From Candidatus Gastranaerophilales bacterium (GTDB lineage Bacteria; Cyanobacteriota; Vampirovibrionia; Gastranaerophilales; Gastranaerophilaceae), in NCBI GenBank assembly GCA_944325885.1, contig CALVBT010000001.1, forward strand, positions 280,037 through 344,036: 64,000 bases of DNA, in the 5' to 3' direction. Shown one piece after another: positions 49,740-58,416 of this stretch (its first letter is position 1; each line of letters begins with the position of its first letter). The translations under genes were made by a program, and so were the position numbers. The notes beneath the pieces are model-generated. The model had not been told where the DNA came from. It was given only the letters and a program-made list of their open reading frames with translations, and ran no database searches.

Positions 49740-52034
49740 ATGGTAGATGGCGTAAATTTTAATCCGTTTACAGGAAAAGTTTTTTCAACTGATGAAATTA
49801 ATCAACTCGACACAAACAAAGACGGTGTCGTTTCTTCTAGTGAATTAAAAGATAACATGTCCTGGTTATCATCTCAAAGCGTTGATGAAGAAGGCGATAT
49901 AGCAATCGGTGATGAAAATACAGATGGTGTTACCGGCACTGGCAATACAAATTCTTCATCAGGTACAACAGGTGCTTCTGATTTAACTGAAGAATTGAAT
50001 GCAGCTGTAGATCAATATATTGAAGCTTATATGCAGCAGCATCCTGAATTGTCACAGGCTGAAAAGTCATCACTAATTACGTTTATTAAAACAGAAAGTG
50101 CTGAATATATTAATACTATTGCAACAATGAGTAATAGTGTTGTTGATACTGATGCAATAACCGCAGAAATGACTGCATTTTTGGATACGGCAGTGCAGCA
50201 AAGAGCAGCTGATATCACTGAAACAAATGCTACATTAGACAATTATAAAAATAATGTAGATTCAAACTATGAAGCATTGTCACAATATACAGACGCTGCG
50301 GACAATGATTATGTAACAGGTGCTGAATATGAGCAAATGAAAGAACAGGCTACAGCTTATTTGTTGGGTACAATGCTCAATGGGGCTGAAGATACTGACT
50401 TTTTGGCTTCCTTGAATGCTGATTATAAAAACAATTCAAATTACCAAGCTGCAATGGAAGCAATTAACACAATAAACAGTGAAACTGATCCTGTAAAAGT
50501 TCAAGAAGCTCTCGAAAAAGCTAAATCAGCAATAGGCAATTTAATCGGTACTCAAAACCTTGACGGTACATCAAAATTGAATGATGCGGTCATCGCAAAT
50601 GATCAAAAAATTGCAGATAATGAAAAAGCCGCTCAGGCAGCTGAGTATAAAGAACAGTTAGGTCAAGTTGTTGATCAAATGGTCGAAAGTTATTCAAATG
50701 CCGGTGGTAATTGGTATAAAAATGAATTGCCTACTGAAGAAGATGTAGATAAGTACGCAGCTCAACTTAATAATATGATGACTGCATTTTTAGAAGAATA
50801 TACAGGCGATGGTACAAATATCGAACGTGAATTCAGAGCGTTTGTAAATGGTGCTATGGCTGATGCTGAAGATGTTCAAGAAGAACTTGGCGAGTTGACA
50901 AATACAAGTTCTGCTGACAAATACACAGAACTTAAGGATGTTATTAATTCGACAGGTACATATATAAGTGACAGTGAAGCAGAAGAAATTGTAAATACAG
51001 CATCTGATTTTATCATTAATCAGCTTGCGCAGGGCATTTCTGATATTGCACTCTTAGAATCAGTGTTACCGGGATATGCTTCTAATGAAAAATTTGTCGA
51101 GGCTAAATCACTTATTGAAAACATATCAACATCCGGTACCCCTGCAGAAGATTTGGAAAAAGCAAAACAGCTCATTAATGATATGATGAAAGAAGTTGGT
51201 GCAGAAAAAATCGCTGACGGTGTAAAAAATCAAAAAATGCCTGCCATAACTATATCTGATGTTGATTATGAAAAATTTACTTCATCTATCCCTGGCTATG
51301 ATAATGGCGATAGCTGGGAAACAGGCAGATATAGAAAATCAGACAGTGCAAAAGATGCTATTCAAGACCTGGCCAAACAACAGCTGGAAGCATTGAAACC
51401 CCAGTTGATGGCTATGCTGAAAGAACAGATGGGTGCTGACTATGATGAAGACAAAATTAACAGTCTGTTGGATGATGCAATTTATCAAACTATAAATGAT
51501 TTTACAGAATCCGGCTTTGGTACAAGAAAATCAGGTCTTTTAAAAAGACGTGGCACAGTAAATATAAAAGAAATTGTTGATGCTTTCTTGACAAAATTCC
51601 AACAGTTGTCAGCAAATCAGGCAGGTGAAACAGATCCTACAAAGAATCCTGTAGACAGAGAATCCGTAATGGCAGATACTACACTTGCTGATGCTTACCA
51701 AGATAAATCTTCCAAAACAATTAAAGGTTTTGGTCAAGCAAAACTCGAAGCAAAAACACAGTTGCAGATTGTTGCAACTCAGCTTAAATCTCAATTGAGA
51801 TCACAACTTGGATCTGAGTACAATTCATCTACAATAAATGATCTTGTGGATCAGGCTATTTTAAATACCTTAAATTCTCTGGAATCAGTCGGCTCAAACA
51901 AAAAAGGCATTTTTGCTAAAGTTTTCGCTGATATTTATAGAGTTAATACAGCTGATATTACAAATAAATTCTTTGACGAATTTGACAAGTTGTATGAAGA
52001 AGCACAAACAAAAAAGGCTGAGAATAATGCCTAA
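49740..52034 (+). CDS. Large acidic helical protein with N-terminal EF-hand
   Basis: 764 residues with no recognised family. Residues 18-40 (STDEINQLDTNKDGVVSSSE) form a canonical EF-hand loop D-x-N-x-D-G-x-x-x-x-x-E. A Gly/Ser/Thr-rich linker follows, then several hundred residues of Ala/Glu/Gln/Asn-rich helices. In the C-terminal third two related modules of about 110 residues are seen, each with (A/S)xLKxQLxxxLxxxxGxxYx(E/S)xxIN.L(L/V)D.AI..T(I/L)N.(F/L).E(S). There is no signal peptide. Low Cys and high Ala/Asn/Gln would suit an exported or structural protein; AAGGAG precedes the ATG. A terminator follows. Confidence 0.8.
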   Translation: MVDGVNFNPFTGKVFSTDEINQLDTNKDGVVSSSELKDNMSWLSSQSVDEEGDIAIGDENTDGVTGTGNTNSSSGTTGASDLTEELNAAVDQYIEAYMQQHPELSQAEKSSLITFIKTESAEYINTIATMSNSVVDTDAITAEMTAFLDTAVQQRAADITETNATLDNYKNNVDSNYEALSQYTDAADNDYVTGAEYEQMKEQATAYLLGTMLNGAEDTDFLASLNADYKNNSNYQAAMEAINTINSETDPVKVQEALEKAKSAIGNLIGTQNLDGTSKLNDAVIANDQKIADNEKAAQAAEYKEQLGQVVDQMVESYSNAGGNWYKNELPTEEDVDKYAAQLNNMMTAFLEEYTGDGTNIEREFRAFVNGAMADAEDVQEELGELTNTSSADKYTELKDVINSTGTYISDSEAEEIVNTASDFIINQLAQGISDIALLESVLPGYASNEKFVEAKSLIENISTSGTPAEDLEKAKQLINDMMKEVGAEKIADGVKNQKMPAITISDVDYEKFTSSIPGYDNGDSWETGRYRKSDSAKDAIQDLAKQQLEALKPQLMAMLKEQMGADYDEDKINSLLDDAIYQTINDFTESGFGTRKSGLLKRRGTVNIKEIVDAFLTKFQQLSANQAGETDPTKNPVDRESVMADTTLADAYQDKSSKTIKGFGQAKLEAKTQLQIVATQLKSQLRSQLGSEYNSSTINDLVDQAILNTLNSLESVGSNKKGIFAKVFADIYRVNTADITNKFFDEFDKLYEEAQTKKAENNA

Positions 52035-52061
52035 TATCTAAGGTAATTATCTATTAATATA

Positions 52062-52094
52062 AAAACAGCAGGAACATTATATTCCTGCTGTTTT
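52062..52094 (+). terminator. Terminator after the EF-hand gene
   Basis: AAAACAGCAGGAA pairs perfectly with TTCCTGCTGTTTT across a 7-nt loop, followed by T-rich sequence; 28 bp after the stop. Confidence 0.9.
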
Positions 52095-52096
52095 GT

Positions 52097-52125
52097 TTGT
52101 AAAAAATTTTTTGTTTAACTATAAT
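52097..52125 (+). promoter_or_regulatory. Promoter of the YkgJ gene, probably leaderless
   Basis: TTGTAA (52097-52102) and TATAAT (52120-52125) with a 17-bp spacer. The ATG starts at 52132, 7 nt after the -10 box, and no Shine-Dalgarno is present. Confidence 0.6.
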
Positions 52126-52131
52126 TGAACT

Positions 52132-52728
52132 ATGGATGTAGAAATTTCAAAAGAGCCTGTTCTTTATACGAGTGATTTTCCTCAGCATTTGTGCCATATG
52201 TGTGGTAAGTGCTGTAAAGCAATCACTACACCTTATTCTTATGAAGAACTTGTTGAGCTTGCAAATCAAGGACAGGAAGAGGCAAAAGTCTTTGTTGAAA
52301 TTTTTCAAAGATACAATTCCGTTGATGAGGCAAGAGCAGCTGTTCCTGATCATGTTGAAAATATATTGAACCAGCTTAGAAAAAATAATCCAAATCTTGA
52401 TGAGTCAAAGGTTACTTTTTATCATTGTCCTCATCTTACTGAAGATAACAAATGTGCTATTCACCCGACAAGACCGGATTGCTGCAGGCGTGCGCCTCGT
52501 AACGGATGGTCGTTGTTTCCGCCGGGATGCGGGTTCAAAGGCTGGCAATTCCAGCAAAAAGAAAAGGTCAAAGCCTCTGTCAGAAAGCTCAAAGAATATT
52601 TGATGGAGCTTGAGTGTCTGCCTGACAGCTATGTTTTGCCGGAACGAAATAAGACAGTAAAAGAGATGAAAGATTTTATCAACGAAAAAATCAAACCGTG
52701 GGAAAAATACGGTGCTGCCTTCTGGTAA
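52132..52728 (+). CDS. YkgJ-family cysteine cluster protein, long form
   Basis: 198 residues. Signature LCHMCGKCCKAITTPYSYEE in the N-terminal part and CPHLTEDNKCAIHPTRPDCC in the middle, with a further Cys in PPGCGFKGW, match YkgJ-family proteins proposed to hold Zn or Fe-S. The C-terminal 70 residues are helical and charged. It has its own promoter just after the EF-hand terminator and converges with the TPR gene. Confidence 0.85.
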   Translation: MDVEISKEPVLYTSDFPQHLCHMCGKCCKAITTPYSYEELVELANQGQEEAKVFVEIFQRYNSVDEARAAVPDHVENILNQLRKNNPNLDESKVTFYHCPHLTEDNKCAIHPTRPDCCRRAPRNGWSLFPPGCGFKGWQFQQKEKVKASVRKLKEYLMELECLPDSYVLPERNKTVKEMKDFINEKIKPWEKYGAAFW

Positions 52729-52756
52729 AATCTGCCTGTTTTTTACGTGAACAATT

Positions 52757-54616
52757 CTATTTTTTCGGTTTTAAGTTGTTTATAAATGTACCGATTTTTT
52801 GGATTAGAGGCTGTTCGTCTTCTTCTTTAAGTTCTTTATATTTTTGTTCAAGCACCTTTGCGACATTTTCTGACTCAACTGTTTCTATTTTTGATTTTAA
52901 AAGACTCAAGGCTTGTTTTAATTTGTTGTGTCGTTTTAAAAGATCCACATATTCATAAATAATCAAGTTGTTATAAGGATCCTGTCTGAGTGCATAAGAA
53001 TAGTAGTTCGATGCGTTTATAAAATCATCGTCTTTGTCAGCGGCAAGGGCCGCATTATAAAGGTAATCTACATTAAGTTCGTCGAGCATTGATGCTTCTT
53101 TGTAATATAAAAATGCGCTGTCATATTCCTGTGCATCAAAATATAGCTTGCCCAGAAATGCGTAATATTTGTGGTTTGAGGGCTGTAATGATACAGCAAT
53201 TTTTGCATTTTCTATGGATTTGTTTTTTAAACCCTGAGCCGCACATATTACGGCCATGTATTTATAAGCTTTAGCGCAGCTGCTGTCCAGTTTTATTGTA
53301 TTGTCTACTATTTTGGCTGCTTCTGTGTACTTGTTTTGTTTTATGTTCATTTTAGCTTGTAACAGGTAAGCAAAGATAAAATGTTTGTTAAGGTAAAGCA
53401 CCTTTGTGATAATATCCTGCGCAACCTGATATTTCCCGAGTTCACAGTAACAGTCAGCCAGCTCGCTCAAGTATTCAAGAGATTCCGGTTTTATGAACAG
53501 AGCCTGCTGCAAGCTGTCTATAGCCTCTTTGTACATGGGGATTTCTTTGTATATTTTTGCCATTGCATAGTATAAAAAGTCGTTATTTGTGACTTTTTGC
53601 GACAAGTCTGCCAACGTATTTTTTGCGCCGATTAAATCTCCGTTTTTGGCATTAATAAGGGCTTTTAATATGATTGCATCAGCATAATCCGGCTTTAATT
53701 CAAGTATATGGTTTATGTTTTCTAACGCTTTTTTTAAATCGTGTCTTTCGTAGTACAAATATGCTAGAGAATAATTGTAAACAATATTATCCGGCTCTAA
53801 AAACACTGCATGTTTAAACGAATTTTCTGCTTCACTCAGCCAGCCGTTTATTGAGTATGCAGTACCGAGGTTATAGTAATATAACGGGTTATTCTGCTCT
53901 ATTTTTATTGCAAATTGAAAATAATTTATTGCATCTGCAATTTTATGCTGATCAAGCTTTAAAAGCCCGAGATAATTGTATGTTCTGTCGCACTGTATTT
54001 CATCCAGTACGCTGTTAAATAGTTTTTCCGCATCAGCCTCTTGGTGTTTTTGATAGTATATTACGCCAAGATAAAATCTTGCATCTGTATTGCTTGGATA
54101 AAGCTTTATTATTTCCTGAAAGATTCCGATGGCTTTAAAAATCTGGTTCAGTTTTAGTCTGGAATAGCCTTCAATTAGCAGAAGTTTTTCATTTTTTCTT
54201 TCTTCGTAGTTAAATTTTGAATTTTCAATTTCATTTATTACAGTATTATGCTGGTTGCACTCAGTGAGCATTTCCAGATAAGTGACAAAGTTGTCTATAT
54301 CCGGTGACAATCTGTATAATTTTTCTGCAAACTGCAGTGCTTTTGCATATTTTTTAGTTACTTTATTTATGTTAACAACGATTTTTAATGTATCTATATG
54401 GTTTGGGTCAATATCAAGAATCTTTTCTGCATATTCAAGTGAGCGCTCAAAATTGTTCATCAAAAAATACAAATGTGATATTTGAGCGAGTATCTCAATA
54501 TTGTCACTTTCAATGCACAGGGCTTTGTACAAAGCTTCTATAGCCTGTTTGTAGTGCTTTTCTTCCTGAAGCTGAAATGCCTGTTTTAAAAATTTTGTTG
54601 TTAACCCTTCTGCCAT
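52757..54616 (-). CDS. Large TPR-repeat protein at the end of the Ton/Bam operon
   Basis: 619 residues built almost wholly of tetratricopeptide repeats (about 15), for example YKQAIEALYKALCIESDN, DTLKIVVNINKVTKKYAKAL, YYNLGTAYSINGWLSEAENS, YSLAYLYYERHDLKKALENI and YKYMAVICAAQGLKNKSIEN. No signal peptide. It starts 61 bp after the second exbD and runs in the same direction, so it may belong to the envelope operon, perhaps as an assembly or scaffolding partner. Confidence 0.86.
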   Translation of the reverse strand: MAEGLTTKFLKQAFQLQEEKHYKQAIEALYKALCIESDNIEILAQISHLYFLMNNFERSLEYAEKILDIDPNHIDTLKIVVNINKVTKKYAKALQFAEKLYRLSPDIDNFVTYLEMLTECNQHNTVINEIENSKFNYEERKNEKLLLIEGYSRLKLNQIFKAIGIFQEIIKLYPSNTDARFYLGVIYYQKHQEADAEKLFNSVLDEIQCDRTYNYLGLLKLDQHKIADAINYFQFAIKIEQNNPLYYYNLGTAYSINGWLSEAENSFKHAVFLEPDNIVYNYSLAYLYYERHDLKKALENINHILELKPDYADAIILKALINAKNGDLIGAKNTLADLSQKVTNNDFLYYAMAKIYKEIPMYKEAIDSLQQALFIKPESLEYLSELADCYCELGKYQVAQDIITKVLYLNKHFIFAYLLQAKMNIKQNKYTEAAKIVDNTIKLDSSCAKAYKYMAVICAAQGLKNKSIENAKIAVSLQPSNHKYYAFLGKLYFDAQEYDSAFLYYKEASMLDELNVDYLYNAALAADKDDDFINASNYYSYALRQDPYNNLIIYEYVDLLKRHNKLKQALSLLKSKIETVESENVAKVLEQKYKELKEEDEQPLIQKIGTFINNLKPKK

Positions 54617-54677
54617 AAATCCATTATATTGTTAATTCCTGTGTGCGTAAAGCTTTTTTATTAAATATACGTTAATT

Positions 54678-55067
54678 TTATGATTCTGATATAGAAATAT
54701 TAGTTACGCCCACATTTCTTGCTTTGTCCATTAGTTTTACTACAGCACCATGAGAGGCCTCAGGCTGAGCCAGTATTAACAAACCTTCCGGAAAGTCTTT
54801 GATTTTGCTCTGGATGGTTGATTCCAGTTGAGAAACATCTATTTCCTGACTGTCGATATAATATTTGTCATCGTCGCTCACAGTTACGGAAATGAGTTTG
54901 TTTTCCTGTTTTACATCCTGAACTTCAACATTGTTAGGTACAGCGAGATTAAGCCCCTGCTGGTCAAGTAATGGCGCAATCACCATCATAATAATGAGCA
55001 GTACCAGAAAAATATCCGTGAGCGGTGTAATATTTATTTCGTTAAAGGTGTTTCTTTCTCTAGACAT
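54678..55067 (-). CDS. exbD: ExbD/TolR-family protein 1
   Basis: 129 residues with one N-terminal membrane helix containing the essential Asp (ITPLTDIFLVLLIIMMVIAP) and a periplasmic domain (ISVTVSDDDKYYIDSQEID, VGVTNISISES). It forms the proton-driven motor with ExbB and TonB. It begins 10 bp after the upstream exbD-like gene. Fifty-nine bases coding the TM helix are identical to those of the neighbour. Confidence 0.93.
   Translation of the reverse strand: MSRERNTFNEINITPLTDIFLVLLIIMMVIAPLLDQQGLNLAVPNNVEVQDVKQENKLISVTVSDDDKYYIDSQEIDVSQLESTIQSKIKDFPEGLLILAQPEASHGAVVKLMDKARNVGVTNISISES
54976..55034. repeat. 59-bp exact direct repeat in exbD 1
   Basis: Identical base for base to 55496-55554, coding for the membrane helix of both ExbD-like proteins, while the rest of the two genes differs widely. 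Confidence 0.85.
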
Positions 55068-55077
55068 TTTTTATCCT

Positions 55078-55602
55078 TTATTCTTCTGTTGGAATTTCAC
55101 CTACAGTTTGTCTGTATTCATTATCCTCTGTTGAAGTTTTTTGTTCTTGTTGCGGCGGCTGTGTTGTTGTTTGCAGTTTCTTTTGTTCTTTTTTTGACAA
55201 TGGCTCACCGGCAATGATTAGTTTATCAAATTCAGCATCCTGTGCAGCTTTCATAATTTTCATTATTTCTCTGCTTTTGACGCTTTCATCAGCTTTTACA
55301 ACAACCTCTTTTTTTTCAAGTTTAGGTTTCATAGCGATGAGCTGATTGTATATGTCATCCTCTTGGATTTGTGTGCCGTTGACAAAAAATTGCCCTTCTT
55401 TTGTAACGGAAATCGTTGCATTTTTCTGTTCAACCGACAGCCCGCTGTTGATTTCCGGCACTTTTATGCTGCTGTCATTTGATTGGAATGTAGGTGCAAT
55501 CACCATCATAATAATGAGCAGTACCAGAAAAATATCCGTGAGCGGTGTAATATTAATCTCTGTAAAAAGAGCTTCTTTTCCTTTTGCTGTTTTAAAAGCC
55601 AT
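55078..55602 (-). CDS. exbD: ExbD/TolR-family protein 2, with extended C-terminal tail
   Basis: 174 residues: same N-terminal TM helix with the conserved Asp (PLTDIFLVLLIIMMV), a periplasmic ExbD domain (ISVTKEGQFFVNGTQI, AEFDKLIIAGEPLSK) and a Gln/Thr/Glu-rich tail of about 40 residues missing from copy 1. Two ExbD-type proteins with one ExbB suggest a heteromeric motor or two partners. Confidence 0.92.
   Translation of the reverse strand: MAFKTAKGKEALFTEINITPLTDIFLVLLIIMMVIAPTFQSNDSSIKVPEINSGLSVEQKNATISVTKEGQFFVNGTQIQEDDIYNQLIAMKPKLEKKEVVVKADESVKSREIMKIMKAAQDAEFDKLIIAGEPLSKKEQKKLQTTTQPPQQEQKTSTEDNEYRQTVGEIPTEE
55496..55554. repeat. 59-bp exact direct repeat in exbD 2
   Basis: Partner of 54976-55034; the two copies are 520 bp apart. 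Confidence 0.85.
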
Positions 55603-55630
55603 TGTCTGTTTTTACCTTTGTTGAAATTGT

Positions 55631-56278
55631 CTATAATGCAATATTTGTAGGTTGGTTCATAACAACTTCTTCATTGCTGTCTACAAAGCTTAAGAAGAGT
55701 AATTTGATTAACTGAAAATCGTCTTCAAATCTTTTTACCATTGACTGGAAGTAGTTGTATAAAACAACTGCAACAATAGCAACACCAAGACCGAGAGCTG
55801 TAGCAATCAATGCTGATGCAATACCTGATGCAACTGCTGCAGACTGGTTGCCCTGTACAGCCAAATCCTGAAATGTGTACAAAATTCTAACAACAGTACC
55901 GAACAAACCTAAGAACGGACATACACCGCCTATTGTACCGAGAATTGTAAGATGTGATTCCAGTTTTCTTGTTGCAAGGCTTGATGCAATGTCAAATGAA
56001 CGAGAAAAACCGTTCTTTTGTTCTGAAAATATTCTTACAGCTTCTTCCGAAACTTCTCCAATAATACCGCCGAGTTGTACGCTGAGGCTTTGCGCTGAAT
56101 CAAGATTGTTTCTCGCAAGTTCTTTTTGCAGTTTTGGAATAAAAAGTACTACGTCACGTTTGTTTTTGCTGTAGTAATAAAATCTGTTAATGGCTACTGC
56201 TATCGTCAAGAAGGAACAAATAAGGATAGGTGCAATTATCCATAAATCTTCAATAGCTGCTTTTAATAGTAATTCCAT
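55631..56278 (-). CDS. exbB: ExbB/TolQ/MotA-family proton channel
   Basis: 215 residues with three membrane helices: an N-terminal one (LWIIAPILICSFLTIAVAI), then TM2/TM3 in the ILGTIGGVCPFLGLFGTVV to VAIVAVVLYNYF region, which is the conserved MotA_ExbB domain. It forms the pentameric stator through which protons drive ExbD and TonB. The intervening cytoplasmic loop has the usual size. First gene after tonB in the operon. Confidence 0.94.
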   Translation of the reverse strand: MELLLKAAIEDLWIIAPILICSFLTIAVAINRFYYYSKNKRDVVLFIPKLQKELARNNLDSAQSLSVQLGGIIGEVSEEAVRIFSEQKNGFSRSFDIASSLATRKLESHLTILGTIGGVCPFLGLFGTVVRILYTFQDLAVQGNQSAAVASGIASALIATALGLGVAIVAVVLYNYFQSMVKRFEDDFQLIKLLFLSFVDSNEEVVMNQPTNIAL

Positions 56279-56327
56279 TTGTCAATCCTCTTTCTATTTA
56301 AATTAATTATTGCTTTTTGTTTGTTGA

Positions 56328-57533
56328 TTAGTAACTTGTTGCGCCAAATACGTTGTAGTCAAAAGTAAATTGTATGTCTACACTATCTCCTTTGTACTCA
56401 GGCGGTAGCGGTTTGAATGGTGCTGTCAACTCAACGGCATGCATTGCTGCTCTGTCTGCAGCCGGCAGTCCGGAGGACTTGTATACCCTGTGAGAGATTA
56501 GTCTGCCATCTCTTGCTATTTTGAATAACAGCACTACTCTTTTGCTTTCATTCCCTTTTGGAGGCTCCCAGTTCATTTTTATACGTCTTTGAAGCTCTCT
56601 CATATAAGGGCCAAAATCGGGTTCTTTTAATGCATCTATACCCGGTGCGCCTTTAGGATTTCCCGGCCCGGGATTGCCGACATTGCCGCCTCTGCCTGTT
56701 GAACCCGGAGAAAAACGTCCGCCTGTGGCTCTGCTGGTTCCGCTGGGTGAAAAGCTCGGTGCCGGAGCAGAACTTTTTCCAGAACCTGAAGAACCGCTTT
56801 TTGAGCCTGAGCCTGTTTTTGAGCCGGTAATCGGCCCGCCTGAAGGCCCTGCAACTTTTGGTGCTGCGACTTTTGGTACAGGCATGTTAAAACTGCTTTT
56901 TGGTTTATTAACCTTTGGTGCGCTTGGCTTTAATGCAGGTCTTGGTGCTACAGCCGGTGCTTTAGGCTGGCCTTGAGGCGTTGGAGCCTTTGTAGTCTGT
57001 TTTGGCGCCCAAGGCATTTTTAAAGCAGGTTTTGGCTGTTGCTTAGGTTGTTGTTTTTGCACAGGCTTTTTTTGCTGCTGTGGCTGTTGAACCTTTTTTG
57101 GTGTTGCTTTTTGTTGTTGCTTTTGAACAGGAGCAGCCTGCTGAGGTGCGCTGGCCTGTGATGCTGCCTGCGGCTGCGAAACTGCACGTTTGGGGTCATG
57201 TATACCACCGGCACGTGAATTTCTGTCAGCTCTGAATTTTGTATTTTTATTTATTGGCTCTGCTTCTTTATTTACAAGCACGAACTCAATATCCTTTGGC
57301 TTTTGCTGGGGTTTTTCAAATACAGAAAAAGTTATCCCTAAAAGTGCAAGAATAAATATAGTCAGCCATATTAATCCAACAACAATCGGATGAAGTATGG
57401 CTGAAAATACGAAACACTTTTTTAAGGAAATATCATTTTTATCATCCTTATTATAAATCCCGTATGTATATTTTGAATTCTGAAGACTTTCGTCTTCATC
57501 TTCGTATAAATCAATGTCACCTAGTAATGTCAT
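56328..57533 (-). CDS. tonB: TonB-like energy transducer with long Pro/Gln/Lys linker
   Basis: 401 residues: cytoplasmic N-terminus, one membrane helix at about 45-70 (LHPIVVGLIWLTIFILALLG), a periplasm-spanning linker of about 200 residues very rich in Pro, Gln, Lys and Ala (QPQQQKKPVQKQQPKQQPK), a Gly/Ser stretch, then a C-terminal TonB/TolA-type domain (YMRELQRRIKMNWEPPKG, VVLLFKIARDGRLISHRVYK). The linker is longer than in classical TonB. No TonB-dependent receptor is near, so it may act on the Bam/Tol side. Confidence 0.9.
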   Translation of the reverse strand: MTLLGDIDLYEDEDESLQNSKYTYGIYNKDDKNDISLKKCFVFSAILHPIVVGLIWLTIFILALLGITFSVFEKPQQKPKDIEFVLVNKEAEPINKNTKFRADRNSRAGGIHDPKRAVSQPQAASQASAPQQAAPVQKQQQKATPKKVQQPQQQKKPVQKQQPKQQPKPALKMPWAPKQTTKAPTPQGQPKAPAVAPRPALKPSAPKVNKPKSSFNMPVPKVAAPKVAGPSGGPITGSKTGSGSKSGSSGSGKSSAPAPSFSPSGTSRATGGRFSPGSTGRGGNVGNPGPGNPKGAPGIDALKEPDFGPYMRELQRRIKMNWEPPKGNESKRVVLLFKIARDGRLISHRVYKSSGLPAADRAAMHAVELTAPFKPLPPEYKGDSVDIQFTFDYNVFGATSY

Positions 57534-57606
57534 GTCTTCCCCAAATCTCTTTTGTCATATAGTTTAGCAAAAGCCAAACAATAAAACAAATTACCCGATT
57601 TACCGG

Positions 57607-58326
57607 TTAGTATTGGTAACTTTGTTGCGGCGTAAATGTAATCTGCTGGTCTAGCACAATGTTTATTGCAGTGCCGGCTGGTATAGTTGCGGGTTCGCCT
57701 TTATCCCACAATGATTTTGCAAGACCTGCACCTGCGCCGACAGCTGTTCCGTAAGCAGCACCTTTTCCGATTTTACCGCCTGACAAAGGTCCCATAATTA
57801 CACCTGCAACTGCGCCGGCAGCAGTTCCGACAGCAATATCTTTTGCGTAGTCTTTTGCAGAATCCATTTTTGTCCCGCCTTTGAGCAGTCCTGTACCGTC
57901 TTCTGTTTGGATTTTTCCTGAGATAGGTATCATTTGTCCGTATGGAGTTACAATATTTGTAAATTTAACCATTAATTGACCGTTTATGCCTGCTCTGCCT
58001 GCTTTTTTCACCTGTATAACAGTACCGTTCACTGAGCTGCCAATAGGCGCAATCAGTGTGTTGTTATAATAAAAATTATTTGATAAAGCTATGCAAACGC
58101 TTTGTCCCAGAGAAAGGTTTTCAGAAGAAAGCTCCATAGTAGCTGTAGCCGGAAATGCTGTTCCTGAAGGGACATATACTACTTTGCCTTGCAGCGGCTG
58201 CATCTGGGTCGTGTTTGCCTGTGCCGGTAATGAAAAATTATTGATACTAAATATTCCTGTACCTGTTGTTAACAGTGATGCGAGAACAAATGCAGAAAGT
58301 AATTTGCTGGTTTTATTATTCATCAT
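57607..58326 (-). CDS. Secreted protein with glycine-zipper segment
   Basis: 239 residues with a signal peptide (LLSAFVLASLLTTGTGIFSI, likely cleavage after AQA near residue 37). The mature part begins with a beta-rich region (GKVVYVPSGTAFPATATMEL) and contains GQMIPISGKI, then a Gly/Ala-rich glycine-zipper stretch (VGTAAGAVAGVIMGPLSGGK) that may insert into membrane, and ends QITFTPQQSYQY. Family unknown. Between tonB and bamA, so an outer-membrane or periplasmic role is likely. Confidence 0.8.
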   Translation of the reverse strand: MMNNKTSKLLSAFVLASLLTTGTGIFSINNFSLPAQANTTQMQPLQGKVVYVPSGTAFPATATMELSSENLSLGQSVCIALSNNFYYNNTLIAPIGSSVNGTVIQVKKAGRAGINGQLMVKFTNIVTPYGQMIPISGKIQTEDGTGLLKGGTKMDSAKDYAKDIAVGTAAGAVAGVIMGPLSGGKIGKGAAYGTAVGAGAGLAKSLWDKGEPATIPAGTAINIVLDQQITFTPQQSYQY

Positions 58327-58416
58327 ATTTAGTCCTCCGTATTATAAATTTATTATATTTAACGATTATTTTATTATAATGTTCATTTTATGTTAATTAT
58401 CTATCAGTATAGCTTA

